Source: Rhizopus sp. PT2906
Lineage: Eukaryota > Mucoromycota > Mucoromycetes > Mucorales > Rhizopodaceae
DNA length: 30,672 nucleotides
Assembly (NCBI GenBank): GCA_025529335.1
Contig: JAMYHX010000509.1
Span: 1-30,672 of the forward strand
Direction of reading: 5' to 3'
Shown here: in pieces, positions 8,814 to 18,106 of the stretch
Numbering within the stretch: the stretch's first letter is position 1
Layout of the letters: the number at the start of each line of letters is the position of its first letter
Made by a program: the position numbers and the translations under genes
Notes under the pieces: generated by a model
Told to the model about the DNA's origin: nothing
What the model saw: only the letters and a program-made list of their open reading frames with translations
Databases searched by the model: none

Positions 8814-11800
8814 TTATACAAGATCAATAGCTCTATCAATTTCTTCTGACTGAATTATTTGATAATCTAGAGAACCAAAGCGCACAATTCTCTTGGTTCG
8901 AATTAACTTTTTCAATTCATCTATCCAAAACACAGTACTGGTCACCAGTAATACTTTGGTAAGTTCGTGCAATGTTAGAGGCTCCGTTTGAAAGATGGAT
9001 TGAAAAAACGGAATATAGACAACTGCCATTTGTGCAATAATAGATCCCCCAACTGCAATATTGAACATTTTGTTAGAAAAGAAACCAATGTTGAATATAG
9101 ATTGTTTTTCTGATCTGCAAGCAAGCGCATTGAACATATCAAAGAAAACAAATGTAGTAAATGTCTAGGTAATAGTTAGCATCGTGTTTAACAAAAGCAG
9201 TGCTATCGTTTCATTACCATTGTTGCATCCTTGTTAGTAACAACACCATCAGCCATTTCAGATATATAGACAAACATGGTTCCCAAGGTAACGATAATGG
9301 CAGTAGAAAAGACACGAATAATCAATGGTTTTGTCAGAATGGTAGCATTCCGGCTTCGAGGTGGCTTCTTCATTATTTCGGGATCTACAGGTTCGACGCC
9401 CAAGGATTGGGCAGGTGGACCATCCATGATGATATCTTTGTAATAAAAAAATGAGTATCCATGTATTAACATACAAAAGCATTACATACTTATCCATAAT
9501 ATCTGCATTGCATTTAACGGCGTCTTTAAACCAAATAAGGTGGAGATAGCAATCAATGAGAGGGCAGATATACTCGTACTTAGCTGAAAGGTTAAAAAGT
9601 TTTGAATGTTGTAGAATATAGATTTGCCTTCTTCAATAGCATGCAAAATAGTAGAAAAGTCATCATCCACTAATATCATATCAGCAGCTTCCTTTGATAC
9701 GTCAGTTCCACTTTGGCCCATAGAGATACCTATGTCAGCCATTTTAAGAGCTGGAGCATCATTAACACCATCACCTGTCATAGCTACTACAGCCCCTGTT
9801 TCTTGAAACGCACGCACGATGGCCAACTTATGCTTGGGAGTAGTACGAGCAAAGACAGAAATTGACTGTATAACCTCTTGAAGCTGTCGCTCAGACATAG
9901 CCTCAATATCGTGGCCTGTTAAGCAACTCCTCTTGGCACTGGTTGGTATGCCTAAACGACGTGCAATGGACATAGCGGTGCCTTCGGAGTCGCCTGTGAT
10001 CATAACAACCTTCACGCCACCTTGTACAAGTTTTTTGATGGCATCACCCACACCAGGACGAGGCGGATCATGGACAGCGATAAAACCAGTATAGCACAAG
10101 CTACTCTCACTTTCTCCAAAGGCTGTACTGAGGACACGGAGGCCATGAGAACTCATTGCAGAAACATGTTGAGCAACGACTTGTTTAAGTGTTGGAGTCA
10201 ATGGATGCATTCGTCCGTCTGAAGTGTAATATGTCGTGCATTTATCCACTACAACCTCTGTTGCACCTTTGACATAGATGTAGTTCCTGGCAAATGAGTT
10301 ATCTTTTTCACGGCAGGTGACTGACATGTATTTAGTATCCGATGTAAATGGTGTTTCTGCGATTCGTTCGTAAAGCTATTATGATATACTAAGCATTCTG
10401 CGCACAAACACACGAATCTTTATTTGTCTTACCGTACGCTCATCTTTCATTCCACTACGAATGACTACATCCAATAAGGCCATCTCTGTTGGTTGACCAT
10501 ACAGTTTCCCTGATTCACCTATTTGAGCATTATTGCACAAATTGCCTACGTGATATTTTCGTTTTTATGGTAAATCGTACTGTCAGATATATGATTGCTT
10601 AATGAAACTATTACCGATTTTTAAAGTCTGTTGTAAAGCTTTTGTTATCGTTGTTGGCGTCTTATATTCGTAATCAAACGTTGCTTCATGTTCAATTGTG
10701 AATACCTTGGTGACTGTCATTTGATTCAGTGTCAAGGTGCCTGTTTTATCAGCACAAACAACATTGACAGATCCCAGCGTTTCCACAGATGGAAGCTGTT
10801 TGACAATAGCTTTTCGGCTGGCCATGCGAAGAACACCCAAGGCTAAAGTAACTGTGACAACAATAGGTAAGCCTTCTGGGATAGCAGCAACCGCGAGACT
10901 AACACCAATCGTAAACATATCTAACCAACTACGTCTCTGAATGAGGCCAATGAGTACAATGACACCAATGACACCAAAAGAAAACATGGATAGTTGTTTT
11001 CCAAGATCATTCATGCTGATTTGTAATGGAGTTTTTCTGATTTCAACCTCTTGCATCAGTTCAAATACATGACCAAACTCTGTATTTTTCCCTGTTGCAA
11101 CTACAACGCCCTCTCCGTGTCCTGTAAGAAGAATTAGATATCATCATAATTCAAAGCATGCTAGCAGCTTTACCTTGACGTACTAGTGTACCCATGAAGG
11201 CAATATTTTCTCTTTCATTTAGTGCGAGTTCCCCATAGTTGGTGGTTGCGATAGCCTCTGATATCTTCCTCCTAGGCTTATTCTCACCTGTCAAGTTTGA
11301 CTCATCAATTTCTAATCCCGTACACTAATATATATTAATTTCTCTGTTTCTACGATGAATGCACACTTTACTTTGGTTATTCTACAATCTGCAGGAATTC
11401 GATCACCCACGCCAAAGCGCACAACGTCTCCTGGAACCAAGTCATTTGCTAATACATCTGATACATGTCCATCCCTATTATCAAAAAGTCAGCACAAAGG
11501 AGAGAATTCGGCTATTGTACCTGTACCTTACTAAGTGACAATGGTGAGGCACAAGCTTATTTAATGCTTCCAGTGACTTTTCGGAGCGATATTCTTGAAT
11601 AAAGGCGACTAAAAAATTTGATAAATACGATTTCTGTGTATATTAGGAGTAAAGCAATACCTGTTACTACAATGATAATAGCCTAAAAAGGAATATTTAG
11701 AATATAAATAAAGGTCTTACTGTTTTATTTTACCGCACTAATACTGATAGCATCATCAAACTGGCCCATAAGGACAGAGATACAAGCAGAGCCAAGCAAT

Positions 11801-12027
11801 AAGAGGATCATGGGATCCTTGAAAGAATCAATAAATTTTGAAAACAAACTCTCGTCTTCGTCTGTTTCGAGTTCGTTTGTGCCATATAAAGCTCTTAAAC
11901 TTGGAACATCAGCCAGATGTAAGCCTTTAACAGGGTCAGTGTTGAACTCATTTGCAACTTGCTCAACAGATTGACGAGCAGCTTTAGCAGATGGAGTTGT
12001 AGTTGTACCCACAGGCAAAGATGTCAT
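8814..12027 (-). CDS. PMR1: Golgi-type Ca2+/Mn2+-transporting P-type ATPase (SPCA family)
   Basis: It pumps Ca2+ and Mn2+ into the secretory pathway at the cost of ATP. I place ten exons: 11734-12027, 11661-11682, 11527-11608, 11372-11474, 11174-11324, 10615-11121, 10433-10545, 9490-10375, 9218-9435 and 8814-9164. All junctions are GT-AG, phases agree, and the sum is 909 codons (908 aa), normal for SPCA pumps. Seen motifs: actuator loop LTGEN; VAAIPEGLP in M4 (about 296-303); phosphorylation site DKTGT (Asp342); KGA (about 460-462); TGDSEGTA (about 551); the hinge TGDGVNDAP (about 624-632); and M6 LWINIIMDGPPAQSLG, with the Asn and Asp of the single ion site. The C-terminus ends soon after FWIDELKK, as in fungal PMR1. 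Exon 2 is only 22 nt. The start is the first ATG, giving MTSLPVG. SERCA and plasma-membrane pumps are disfavoured by the M6 sequence and length. Confidence 0.93.
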
Positions 12028-12924
12028 TCAACGAGATGAAGAAGAAAAGCAATAATTCGGACTTGAATTACTTTCAAAATTGGCTTGTCGCTTTTCGGAA
12101 TTTGAACTGTCACTTTTCTGTCAACCATGGAAAGGAAAAGGGGAGAGGAGGATAGCTAAGCTCACTTAGTCGCGTAGTGTGGGTTAATACTTCAAAATGG
12201 AAATAGTATAGTCATTATAAACTGAATTTAGTATTATAGAGCACAATAGGAACCAATCCCTGTGTTAACTTGGGGTAGCTTAGCTCTTTTCGAACTTTGA
12301 TCTCGTCCATTTTCTATTTTGCTCTTTTTTCCAAGCCAGTTATTGCCAGTTGTACCCGTGATACACTTTGGATAGTCTCTTTTAAATGTTTACTCGCCTT
12401 TATTACTTTTCTTTCTCCTCTTTTAATACAAGTATTTAATATTAATGTAATAACTAATGTAATAGACATTCTTTTGTTTCTGGTGGACTTTTAATTATCA
12501 TCATTTGTTATCTTATTGTTTTATCAGTGTACGAATAATATCTGAATATATGCCAGTCAAACTGTTGACTATTTGAACAAGAAGCATGTGTTACACCTAT
12601 GGAAGAGACCATAAGTACTGATTGCTTATTTATTATATCAGCACACTTGATTGGGACAAGCTTCATAATACTGATGTGAAGAAGAAACTGTTTATAAGAT
12701 ATAGTACGCGTTTGTCTTTAAAGTCTGCCTACAGCTTAAATACCTCCCAGAGTTCATTTTTTCTTTGATATACTATCCAGATACATTCATAAAATTCTCG
12801 TACAAGTCAGTTGCCAATCCACATCAAGATCAAAAAAGCAAATCTTGGAAATAATAGTCCTTCTTTTTTTTTTACAAGACTCGAAAAGGAAGCTACCAAA
12901 GTAATTCTTTTTTATTTCAGTTAG
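12028..12924. other. promoter region of the Ca2+-ATPase and 3' region of the CBS gene
   Basis: No gene seen. It holds the upstream region of the minus-strand ATPase, with a CCAAT element at 12253-12257 about 226 bp from its start codon. It also holds the downstream region of the CBS-domain gene, with A/T tracts. Confidence 0.5.
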
Positions 12925-13883
12925 TTAGACTGAAGCAAGAGTAGTGATTATATCAGTCAAAGTGATGACAGCTTTAAGTTGACCTGTGTTTGGATCAAGA
13001 CACCATAATTTGTTTGTATTTCGTAAAATAAATGCTGATAGTAATTGAGATAAAGTAAAGTTGAAATGACAAGTCATTGGAGCGGGCAAAGATCCATGCG
13101 ATTCTTTTAAATACATAATCACTGGCTTCCTTAATGCTGATAATCTTTCTCTGTTTAATCCTCGAAGGTCATTCGAGCTTAATTCCGCAATGAATTCTTC
13201 GGTATCATCGATGATAGGTAATGAAGTGACTCTACTGTCAGCCCCAAGTTTTAAAAAGGCTTCAACTGTTGTCGTTTTATAGCTTATCATTGATTTGATC
13301 TCATTATATTTTATAGATTCTACTGTCAAATCCAAAACATTCGACCCAATTTTATGATTTTCTAGTTGTAAATATTGAATAAGGTCCATTTGAGACAACA
13401 ATACTAGTTTAGAGTCATAGTCTACCAATGCTCTGTGTTCAATAGTAAACAATCCAATCAATTTATCTATCGATTCACTGGATTTCAATATGGTCAAGTG
13501 TTCACTAAAATGGATTGCTTCTTTCAAGGGAATCAATAACAGCTCTTCTTTAACTTCAATTTGGGAGTTGATATCTTCTGTAATCTAATATTATATGGTT
13601 ATTATATTGGCCGTGAACTGTCTTTTTCCCCCCTTACTTGGCTGCATATGAGTCTAAGCAAATCTAAGGCAGAGACAATCATTATGTACTTTTTTTCATT
13701 TTGGTCAAGCTCATAAATGGGTACAGACTTGATATCTTCTGCTAGTAGCAAGTCTAGTGCTTCTTCAATAGTTGCTGTTGCGGGCAGGTCAATCAAATCT
13801 CTTTGTTGTTCAATTGGCTTGACTTTATCAATCAAGTTACCAATGGTGCTTGATTGAATAAATTGCTTAAACACATCTGTCAT
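12925..13883 (-). CDS. four-CBS-domain protein (AMPK-gamma/SNF4-like superfamily)
   Basis: CBS pairs bind adenine nucleotides and act as energy or metabolite sensors. Exon 1 is 13638-13883 and exon 2 is 12925-13584, joined by a 53-nt phase-0 intron (donor GTAAGG, acceptor ATTAG). The protein has about 301 residues. The N-terminus (MTDVFKQFIQSSTIGNLI) leads into a CBS repeat, with SVPIYELDQNEKKYIMIVS as strand-helix core. Another repeat shows RVTSLPIIDDTEEFIAELS. The end is TGQLKAVITLTDIITTLASV, the usual final CBS helix. The length is close to SNF4 (about 320 aa). I cannot confirm true AMPK-gamma orthology, because these short CBS proteins are expanded in fungi. It has no transmembrane segment and is probably cytosolic. 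It lies upstream of and in the same direction as the ATPase gene, with no sign of functional linkage. Confidence 0.8.
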
Positions 13884-14408
13884 TAATAATAAAACCAGAG
13901 AGAAAAAAAAAATGGAAAAATGAAAAAAAAAGAGAAAATGACGTCTTAATTATTGCATAGGTTAAAATAAGTTAAGCATGTATATAGGTTACAAGTTTGC
14001 TTAAATAATGGATATTAAAGGGAAAACGCCTGTACTTTCTTTTATTACTTTAGTATTTCTTTAAGCAACTGAAGAGTGAATATTTCATGTTGAACCAAAA
14101 ATGTATATTTTGAAACGGATCCAGTCCGACTTACGCAATAAGCCAAAGCGTGTGTAGATCTATTTGTAGTTTCCAACAACTTGTGAACTTGTTGAGGGAA
14201 AGTCGATTAAAAGGCATTGCAAATCAACCAAAGATCACTCAACTTCAAAACTATTGAAGAACACTGATGTGTTTTATATATATATTTATCAGTAAGACAT
14301 CAAGAGCTTGTAGGTCGTTCACACCCTGTGCAACTTTATTTCCCGGAAAGACTGAATACAGAGACAAATTTGTGTAATATAAAGCATGGACCATCACATA
14401 AAATAATA
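13884..14408. other. promoter region of the CBS gene
   Basis: AT-rich upstream region of the minus-strand CBS gene, ending at the left border (TA) of the inverted-repeat element. No gene seen. Confidence 0.5.
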
Positions 14409-14451
14409 CAGTATTTTCGGTTACGCTTGAGAAGATTATAGGGAAGATTAT

Positions 14452-14495
<44 letters not shown>

Positions 14496-14584
14496 TTTAG
14501 AAAATACGGAGAGCTTTTTAAAAATAAGTTTTTAGACGATTTCCTTTCTTTCAGATTAGACAACTTTTAATAAAAATGGACTTC
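14409..14584 (+). repeat. left terminal inverted repeat
   Basis: About 176 bp matching 17877-18065 in inverted orientation. The outer 50 bp and the inner about 80 bp (through AATAAAAATGGACTTC) align well, with scattered transitions. The middle differs: this copy has a run of about 40 T, the other has unrelated AT-rich sequence. Confidence 0.8.
14454..14493. repeat. poly(T) tract of about 40 bp
   Basis: An uninterrupted homopolymer inside the left inverted repeat. Its length is likely unreliable in sequencing. Confidence 0.9.
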
Positions 14585-14740
14585 CTTTTTTTTTTTGTTA
14601 CATGAGCTGACAAATACGAGATATTGTAATTCTTTAATTTATCGAACGAACATTCATTGAAAAGTGAGAGATAAAAAAAAGGAAGAGTATCAGAGTGAGG
14701 GTAAAGTATTTTGTCAAGGAAACAAAAAAAAGTTTGGAAT

Positions 14741-15706
14741 TCATTTGTTCGCATATTCTTTGAATCGAACGCGCAGGGATTCCGCATTCTTATTGTGAAT
14801 CATATTAGGCTTCTCAAGCAGCAATGCATGGCAGGCTTTCCAATTCATCCTTTTTCGAGTTTTTTTTTTGAATTGTTCGGTAAATTCCATAGTGCGCTGA
14901 TACTTTTGTTCATCAAATGACCGAATGGATGATTCTGGGTCGGTGTCACTTTTTGCAGCAGCTGTATCCTGATCATCATCCTCCTGAAACTGTCGTTTTA
15001 CTGATTGCATTTTTTCAATCCCTTGTTGCGCATGCTGATTGATCGCAGATGAGTAGGCTAGCCGCTCACTAGTATTCAATATTTCTTGATAAACTTTGAT
15101 GTTGGCATCGCAAATTGATTTGACTGCAACCAACAATTGAGTTTCTCAATCCAATGATTTTACCAAGATTTGTTGCAAGATTTCGAACAATCTGACCATC
15201 ATGGAATCTTTCCAATCTTGACTTTCCAACAGGCACGTTTCTTGGTCAACCAAAAGCAATGATAATGCAGTGAAAGGGCGCAAAGCTGCGCCAATCCATT
15301 TCTTGGCAGAGGAATGATTGATAATGTGACATTTTCTTGCCCACAGGCCACAATGCACATCCATAGCACAGAGCAAGGTACTGGAACTAAGGAGCTTGAT
15401 TGGGATGCCGCTTGTTGCATTGATACAAAAAACAACCAACACAGGTAATGTTTTGAACCTCTGATAAGCTAAGGTACAACACTCGATTGATCGATTGACA
15501 AAGGCAAAGTTCACTGAATGCTGCACTTCAACAATAATTGGGGCATGCACAAGTGATTCATCCTTAGGAGCGTATAGTGCATCAGATTGTGCGCCGTCCG
15601 CTTATTCAGAATCTCCAATTATGTAGGCATCGCCATCAACACCTGTGATTGCCTTAGTTACAATGTCTTTGACTTCCGGATGTTTCAGAAGATTTTTAGT
15701 TGTCAT
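14741..15706 (-). pseudogene. PD-(D/E)XK-like family protein, copy B, one frame with two in-frame stops
   Basis: Paralogue of the relic at 6587-7554. From ATG 15706 (MTTKNLLKHPEVKDIV) one minus-strand frame runs to TGA at 14741, 321 sense codons plus internal stops. It is interrupted only by TAA at 15602-15604 and TGA at 15146-15148, with no frameshift. Order of features: ADGAQSDALYAPKDES followed by APIIVEVQHSVNFAF, where Asp and E-V-Q fit a PD-(D/E)XK (ExQ) core; the hydrophobic strand LPVLVVFCIN; GLWARKCHI; helical SMMVRLFEILQQILVKS just before the TGA; then an acidic linker (EDDDQDTAAAKSDTDPES) and the C-terminal MNWKACHALLLEKPN domain. The TAA falls just before the putative Asp. Homology clearly continues across both stops. 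It lies inside the inverted-repeat element. Readthrough is possible but unproven; a young pseudogene is simpler. Confidence 0.7.
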
Positions 15707-15909
15707 ATTCGTTCCCGGTCTTCGTTCAAAGGGAATTCTGTTATATTTCTGGTATTTGTATATAAGAACAGTAGGAGTCAACAGCTAACAATTACTATTC
15801 TTTATTCAAAGTTGAGAGAAGAACTAATAAATGAGAGGTGACGACTGTAAATGTCTGACGTCGTCTATTAGCTGAGAATGAATAAATAGAGAATTAAGAG
15901 ATGTGTGAT
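15707..15909. other. spacer between nuclease-like relic and LINE fragment
   Basis: About 200 bp of AT-rich sequence. It would hold the promoter of copy B if that was ever expressed. Confidence 0.4.
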
Positions 15910-16830
15910 CTATGTAAACACGACATCAATGGAACAAGACAGTGTATCTTGCGCAACCGATGAAAGCTTGCAGTCTGTAGGAATATGCGCTAGCATATTA
16001 CCAATCGATTCGTTACTTACCGGTTCAGCGGTGAACAAATGTCGGTAGAAATCACTTGAGATGCGCAAGAGGTCATCCCGAGAGGAAGAAAATTCGTCTC
16101 GGGAAGGATCCCAGAGTTGTAGAATCGACCTTTGAGCGGACCTAACTGATGCAGACTTCTTAATATAGCCTGCGTCGGTTTCGCCATGTTCGCGCCAGGT
16201 TTTCTCGGCCTTGAGAACCTTAATTTCAACAAGATCACGTTGAAGAGAGGCAATCTGTCGTTCGACCCGTGGGAGATGCTCGACCAATACCCCTTCAGGT
16301 AATGAACTTTGAAGAATACAGTGACGTTTCCTTTGTAAACGCTTAATCTACTGAGAGCGCCAACTGACGTATGAACGACCATATTTCCGAGTAAACTCTT
16401 TTACGCGAGCTTTGACCATGTCCCATAATATTTGCGGAGAAGATTGAGAATGCGCGATTTCTGAGTGGTAAACCTCTGTTAACATGTTAGCAAGATGTCG
16501 ACGGAACCCCTTGTGCCCCAGATATACTGGGTTGGCTCGCCAAGCGCCTGGACCATGAGAATCAGCCAAATCAAGCTTTAATTCAACTGAGAGAATAGCA
16601 TGATCAGACGATTCAGGATCGACAAAGTCAACTGTAGCGTCGATGTAATTGGCGGATAAGATGGTAGATAAAAATAAATAATCGATAGTTGATCTGATAA
16701 CTTCGCCTCTACGAAAAGTGGGCGTGTGTAAATCACGAAGATCAGACATAACGTTCTGAAAATGACTATTGAGAAGTTGAACCCAATTCCGGTAGGAAGA
16801 TGGTGCTTGAGACGATTGTATTGTAGATAT
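15910..16830 (-). pseudogene. non-LTR retrotransposon (LINE) fragment: end of endonuclease and linker before reverse transcriptase
   Basis: One minus-strand frame, from about 16830 (SSYRNWVQLLNSHFQNVMSD) to 15910, broken only by a TAG at 16348-16350. The upstream part is the C-terminus of an exonuclease-endonuclease-phosphatase domain: RSTIDYLFLS and then DPESSDHAILSVEL with the conserved SDH. After GAWRANPVYLGHKGFR and the stop come basic helices (IKRLQRKRHCIL), then KTWREHGETDAGYIKK and FYRHLFTAEPV, typical of the linker leading to the reverse transcriptase. The fragment stops at about SCSID, before the catalytic core, and is also truncated at its 5' end. It cannot transpose. It is nested in the inverted-repeat element. 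Confidence 0.75.
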
Positions 16831-17258
16831 GATAAATCATATCAAAACAGCCAAAACTTATATTTGTTTAATTGTGATAGACTTTGCAGGTCTATCAAGA
16901 GATAGCGAGGATATAAGATCCTTTTTCAGGTAATGAAGAAATAGACACTTTCTATTGATTTTCTCAGAATCACTCTTTTAGATCTCATCCGAGGTTAAAA
17001 AAAATATCAGTTGATCTTTTACCGATAAGCAACACATTCAAAACATATAGTAGAGAAGACATACTATTTGATAACAAATTCATGAAGGATTTTGATTGCA
17101 GAGAGGCGCCAAAACAAAGATCTTTATAAATTCATTCTAAAGTTTATTTCTAATAAACATTAAAATAATGGAATGCAAGTGACTATAACAAAACTGTCTA
17201 GCACCCTTTTAAAATTAATAAAAAGTACATCTTCAAGTATTGAGGACTGCCGATTAGT
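16831..17258. other. AT-rich interior of the element
   Basis: No coding sequence or clear repeats recognised. Confidence 0.45.
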
Positions 17259-17510
17259 TTAGGTAATCTTCTTTGCTACATACGAATCTTCGTATTTTTT
17301 GTATTTTGAATGTTCTGCGTTTACTCTAACACGAGTCACCAAAAGAGGGTGTTTAGGATCATCATCATAACATAATTCTAATTCTTCAAGTTTATCTATT
17401 TTCTTTGAGAGCCAACGCACAATTTCTTCGTTGAATTCTTTACAATAAAATATACAAATTGCTTGTTCACGAGAAATGCTGCACAAACATTTTTTTTGAA
17501 CAGTTTTTTT
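17259..17510 (-). CDS. small open frame of unknown function inside the element
   Basis: The frame ends at 17259 and stays open upstream to about 17516. It reads CSISREQAICIFYCKEFNEE, then a WLSKKIDKLEELELCYDDDP segment and RVRVNAEHSKYKKY. The composition looks like a real, mixed alpha/beta protein rather than a random frame, but I recognise no family. There is no ATG in frame at the start; an acceptor-like TGCAG near 17475 could begin an internal exon. It is probably a leftover exon of an element gene. Confidence 0.25.
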   Translation of the reverse strand, partial: KKTVQKKCLCSISREQAICIFYCKEFNEEIVRWLSKKIDKLEELELCYDDDPKHPLLVTRVRVNAEHSKYKKYEDSYVAKKIT

Positions 17511-17721
17511 ATTTAAGGTCCTTTACATGTCACAAATAACTAAAGGTCTGTGTAAGCACTTAGTATTCCGTATACGTGGCTAGGGAGCTTAACTAAGGTA
17601 TTTTATTGGTCCGTAACCTTTATGAAAAATCACATTTTCCCACAAATTATTATCAATAAACATTGTTCTATTATCTTTATAATTTCTTGTCCTAATATAT
17701 TCATTAGTAGACTGTATTCAA

Positions 17722-17780
17722 AGCATGGTCACCTTTTTTCAGAGCATGGTCACTTTTTTTCTGAGCATGGTTCCTAGCAT
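17722..17780. repeat. 21-bp tandem repeat, 2.8 units
   Basis: Units start at 17722, 17743 and 17764 with AGCATGGTCAC followed by a T run. The third unit is cut short (AGCATGGTTCCTAGCAT). It lies about 100 bp inside the right inverted repeat, where some transposons carry subterminal transposase-binding repeats. Confidence 0.75.
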
Positions 17781-17876
17781 AATCATTTATTTTTTGCTTA
17801 TGGCACCTTTTTTATATCGAAATTTGACAGTTACAGGAATACAGCGTATTAATGAATCAGCTGGAATATAATTAAT

Positions 17877-18065
17877 GAAGTCCATTTTTATTAAAAGTTG
17901 TCTAATCTAAAAGAAAGGAAATCGTCTAAAAACTTATTTTTAAAAAGCTCTCCGTATTTTTGAAGACTTCCCAAAAATAAAATACAATTCTAAAGAAAAA
18001 TTCTATTGGTCTAAAAAAAATTGTAATCTTCTCTATAATCTTCTCAAGTGTAACCGAAAATATTG
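17877..18065 (-). repeat. right terminal inverted repeat
   Basis: Inverted partner of 14409-14584. It starts at GAAGTCCATTTTTATTAAAA and ends at GTAACCGAAAATATTG, followed directly by TA. It forms most of the upstream region of the TLDc gene. Confidence 0.8.
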
Positions 18066-18106
18066 TAGTCAATGCAGAACTGAAGGAAGTCTTGTTCTTT
18101 TTTCTA

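Larger units (their letters stand above)
14409..18065. mobile_element. 3.66-kb element bounded by long terminal inverted repeats with TA flanks
   Basis: The left end (from CAGTATTTTCGGTTACGC at 14409) and the right end (reverse complement CAATATTTTCGGTTACAC, ending at 18065) are long inverted copies. The outermost bases are directly flanked by TA on both sides (14407-14408 and 18066-18067). CA-starting ends with TA target sites are a hallmark of Tc1/mariner/pogo-class DNA transposons. No matching DDE transposase is visible inside. The interior holds a decayed nuclease-like gene, a LINE fragment, a small open frame and a 21-bp tandem repeat. It is therefore a non-autonomous or nested composite. 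The alternative is two independent insertions of one family in opposite orientation. Confidence 0.6.

Noticed and set aside
9203..9497. Plus-strand and alternative minus-strand frames over the Ca2+-ATPase region
   Set aside because: They are shadows of the spliced ATPase exons, which carry conserved motifs in the chosen frame.
15587..15841. Plus-strand open frame of 84 codons
   Set aside because: It lies antisense to the nuclease-like relic and its upstream region and has no recognisable domain.
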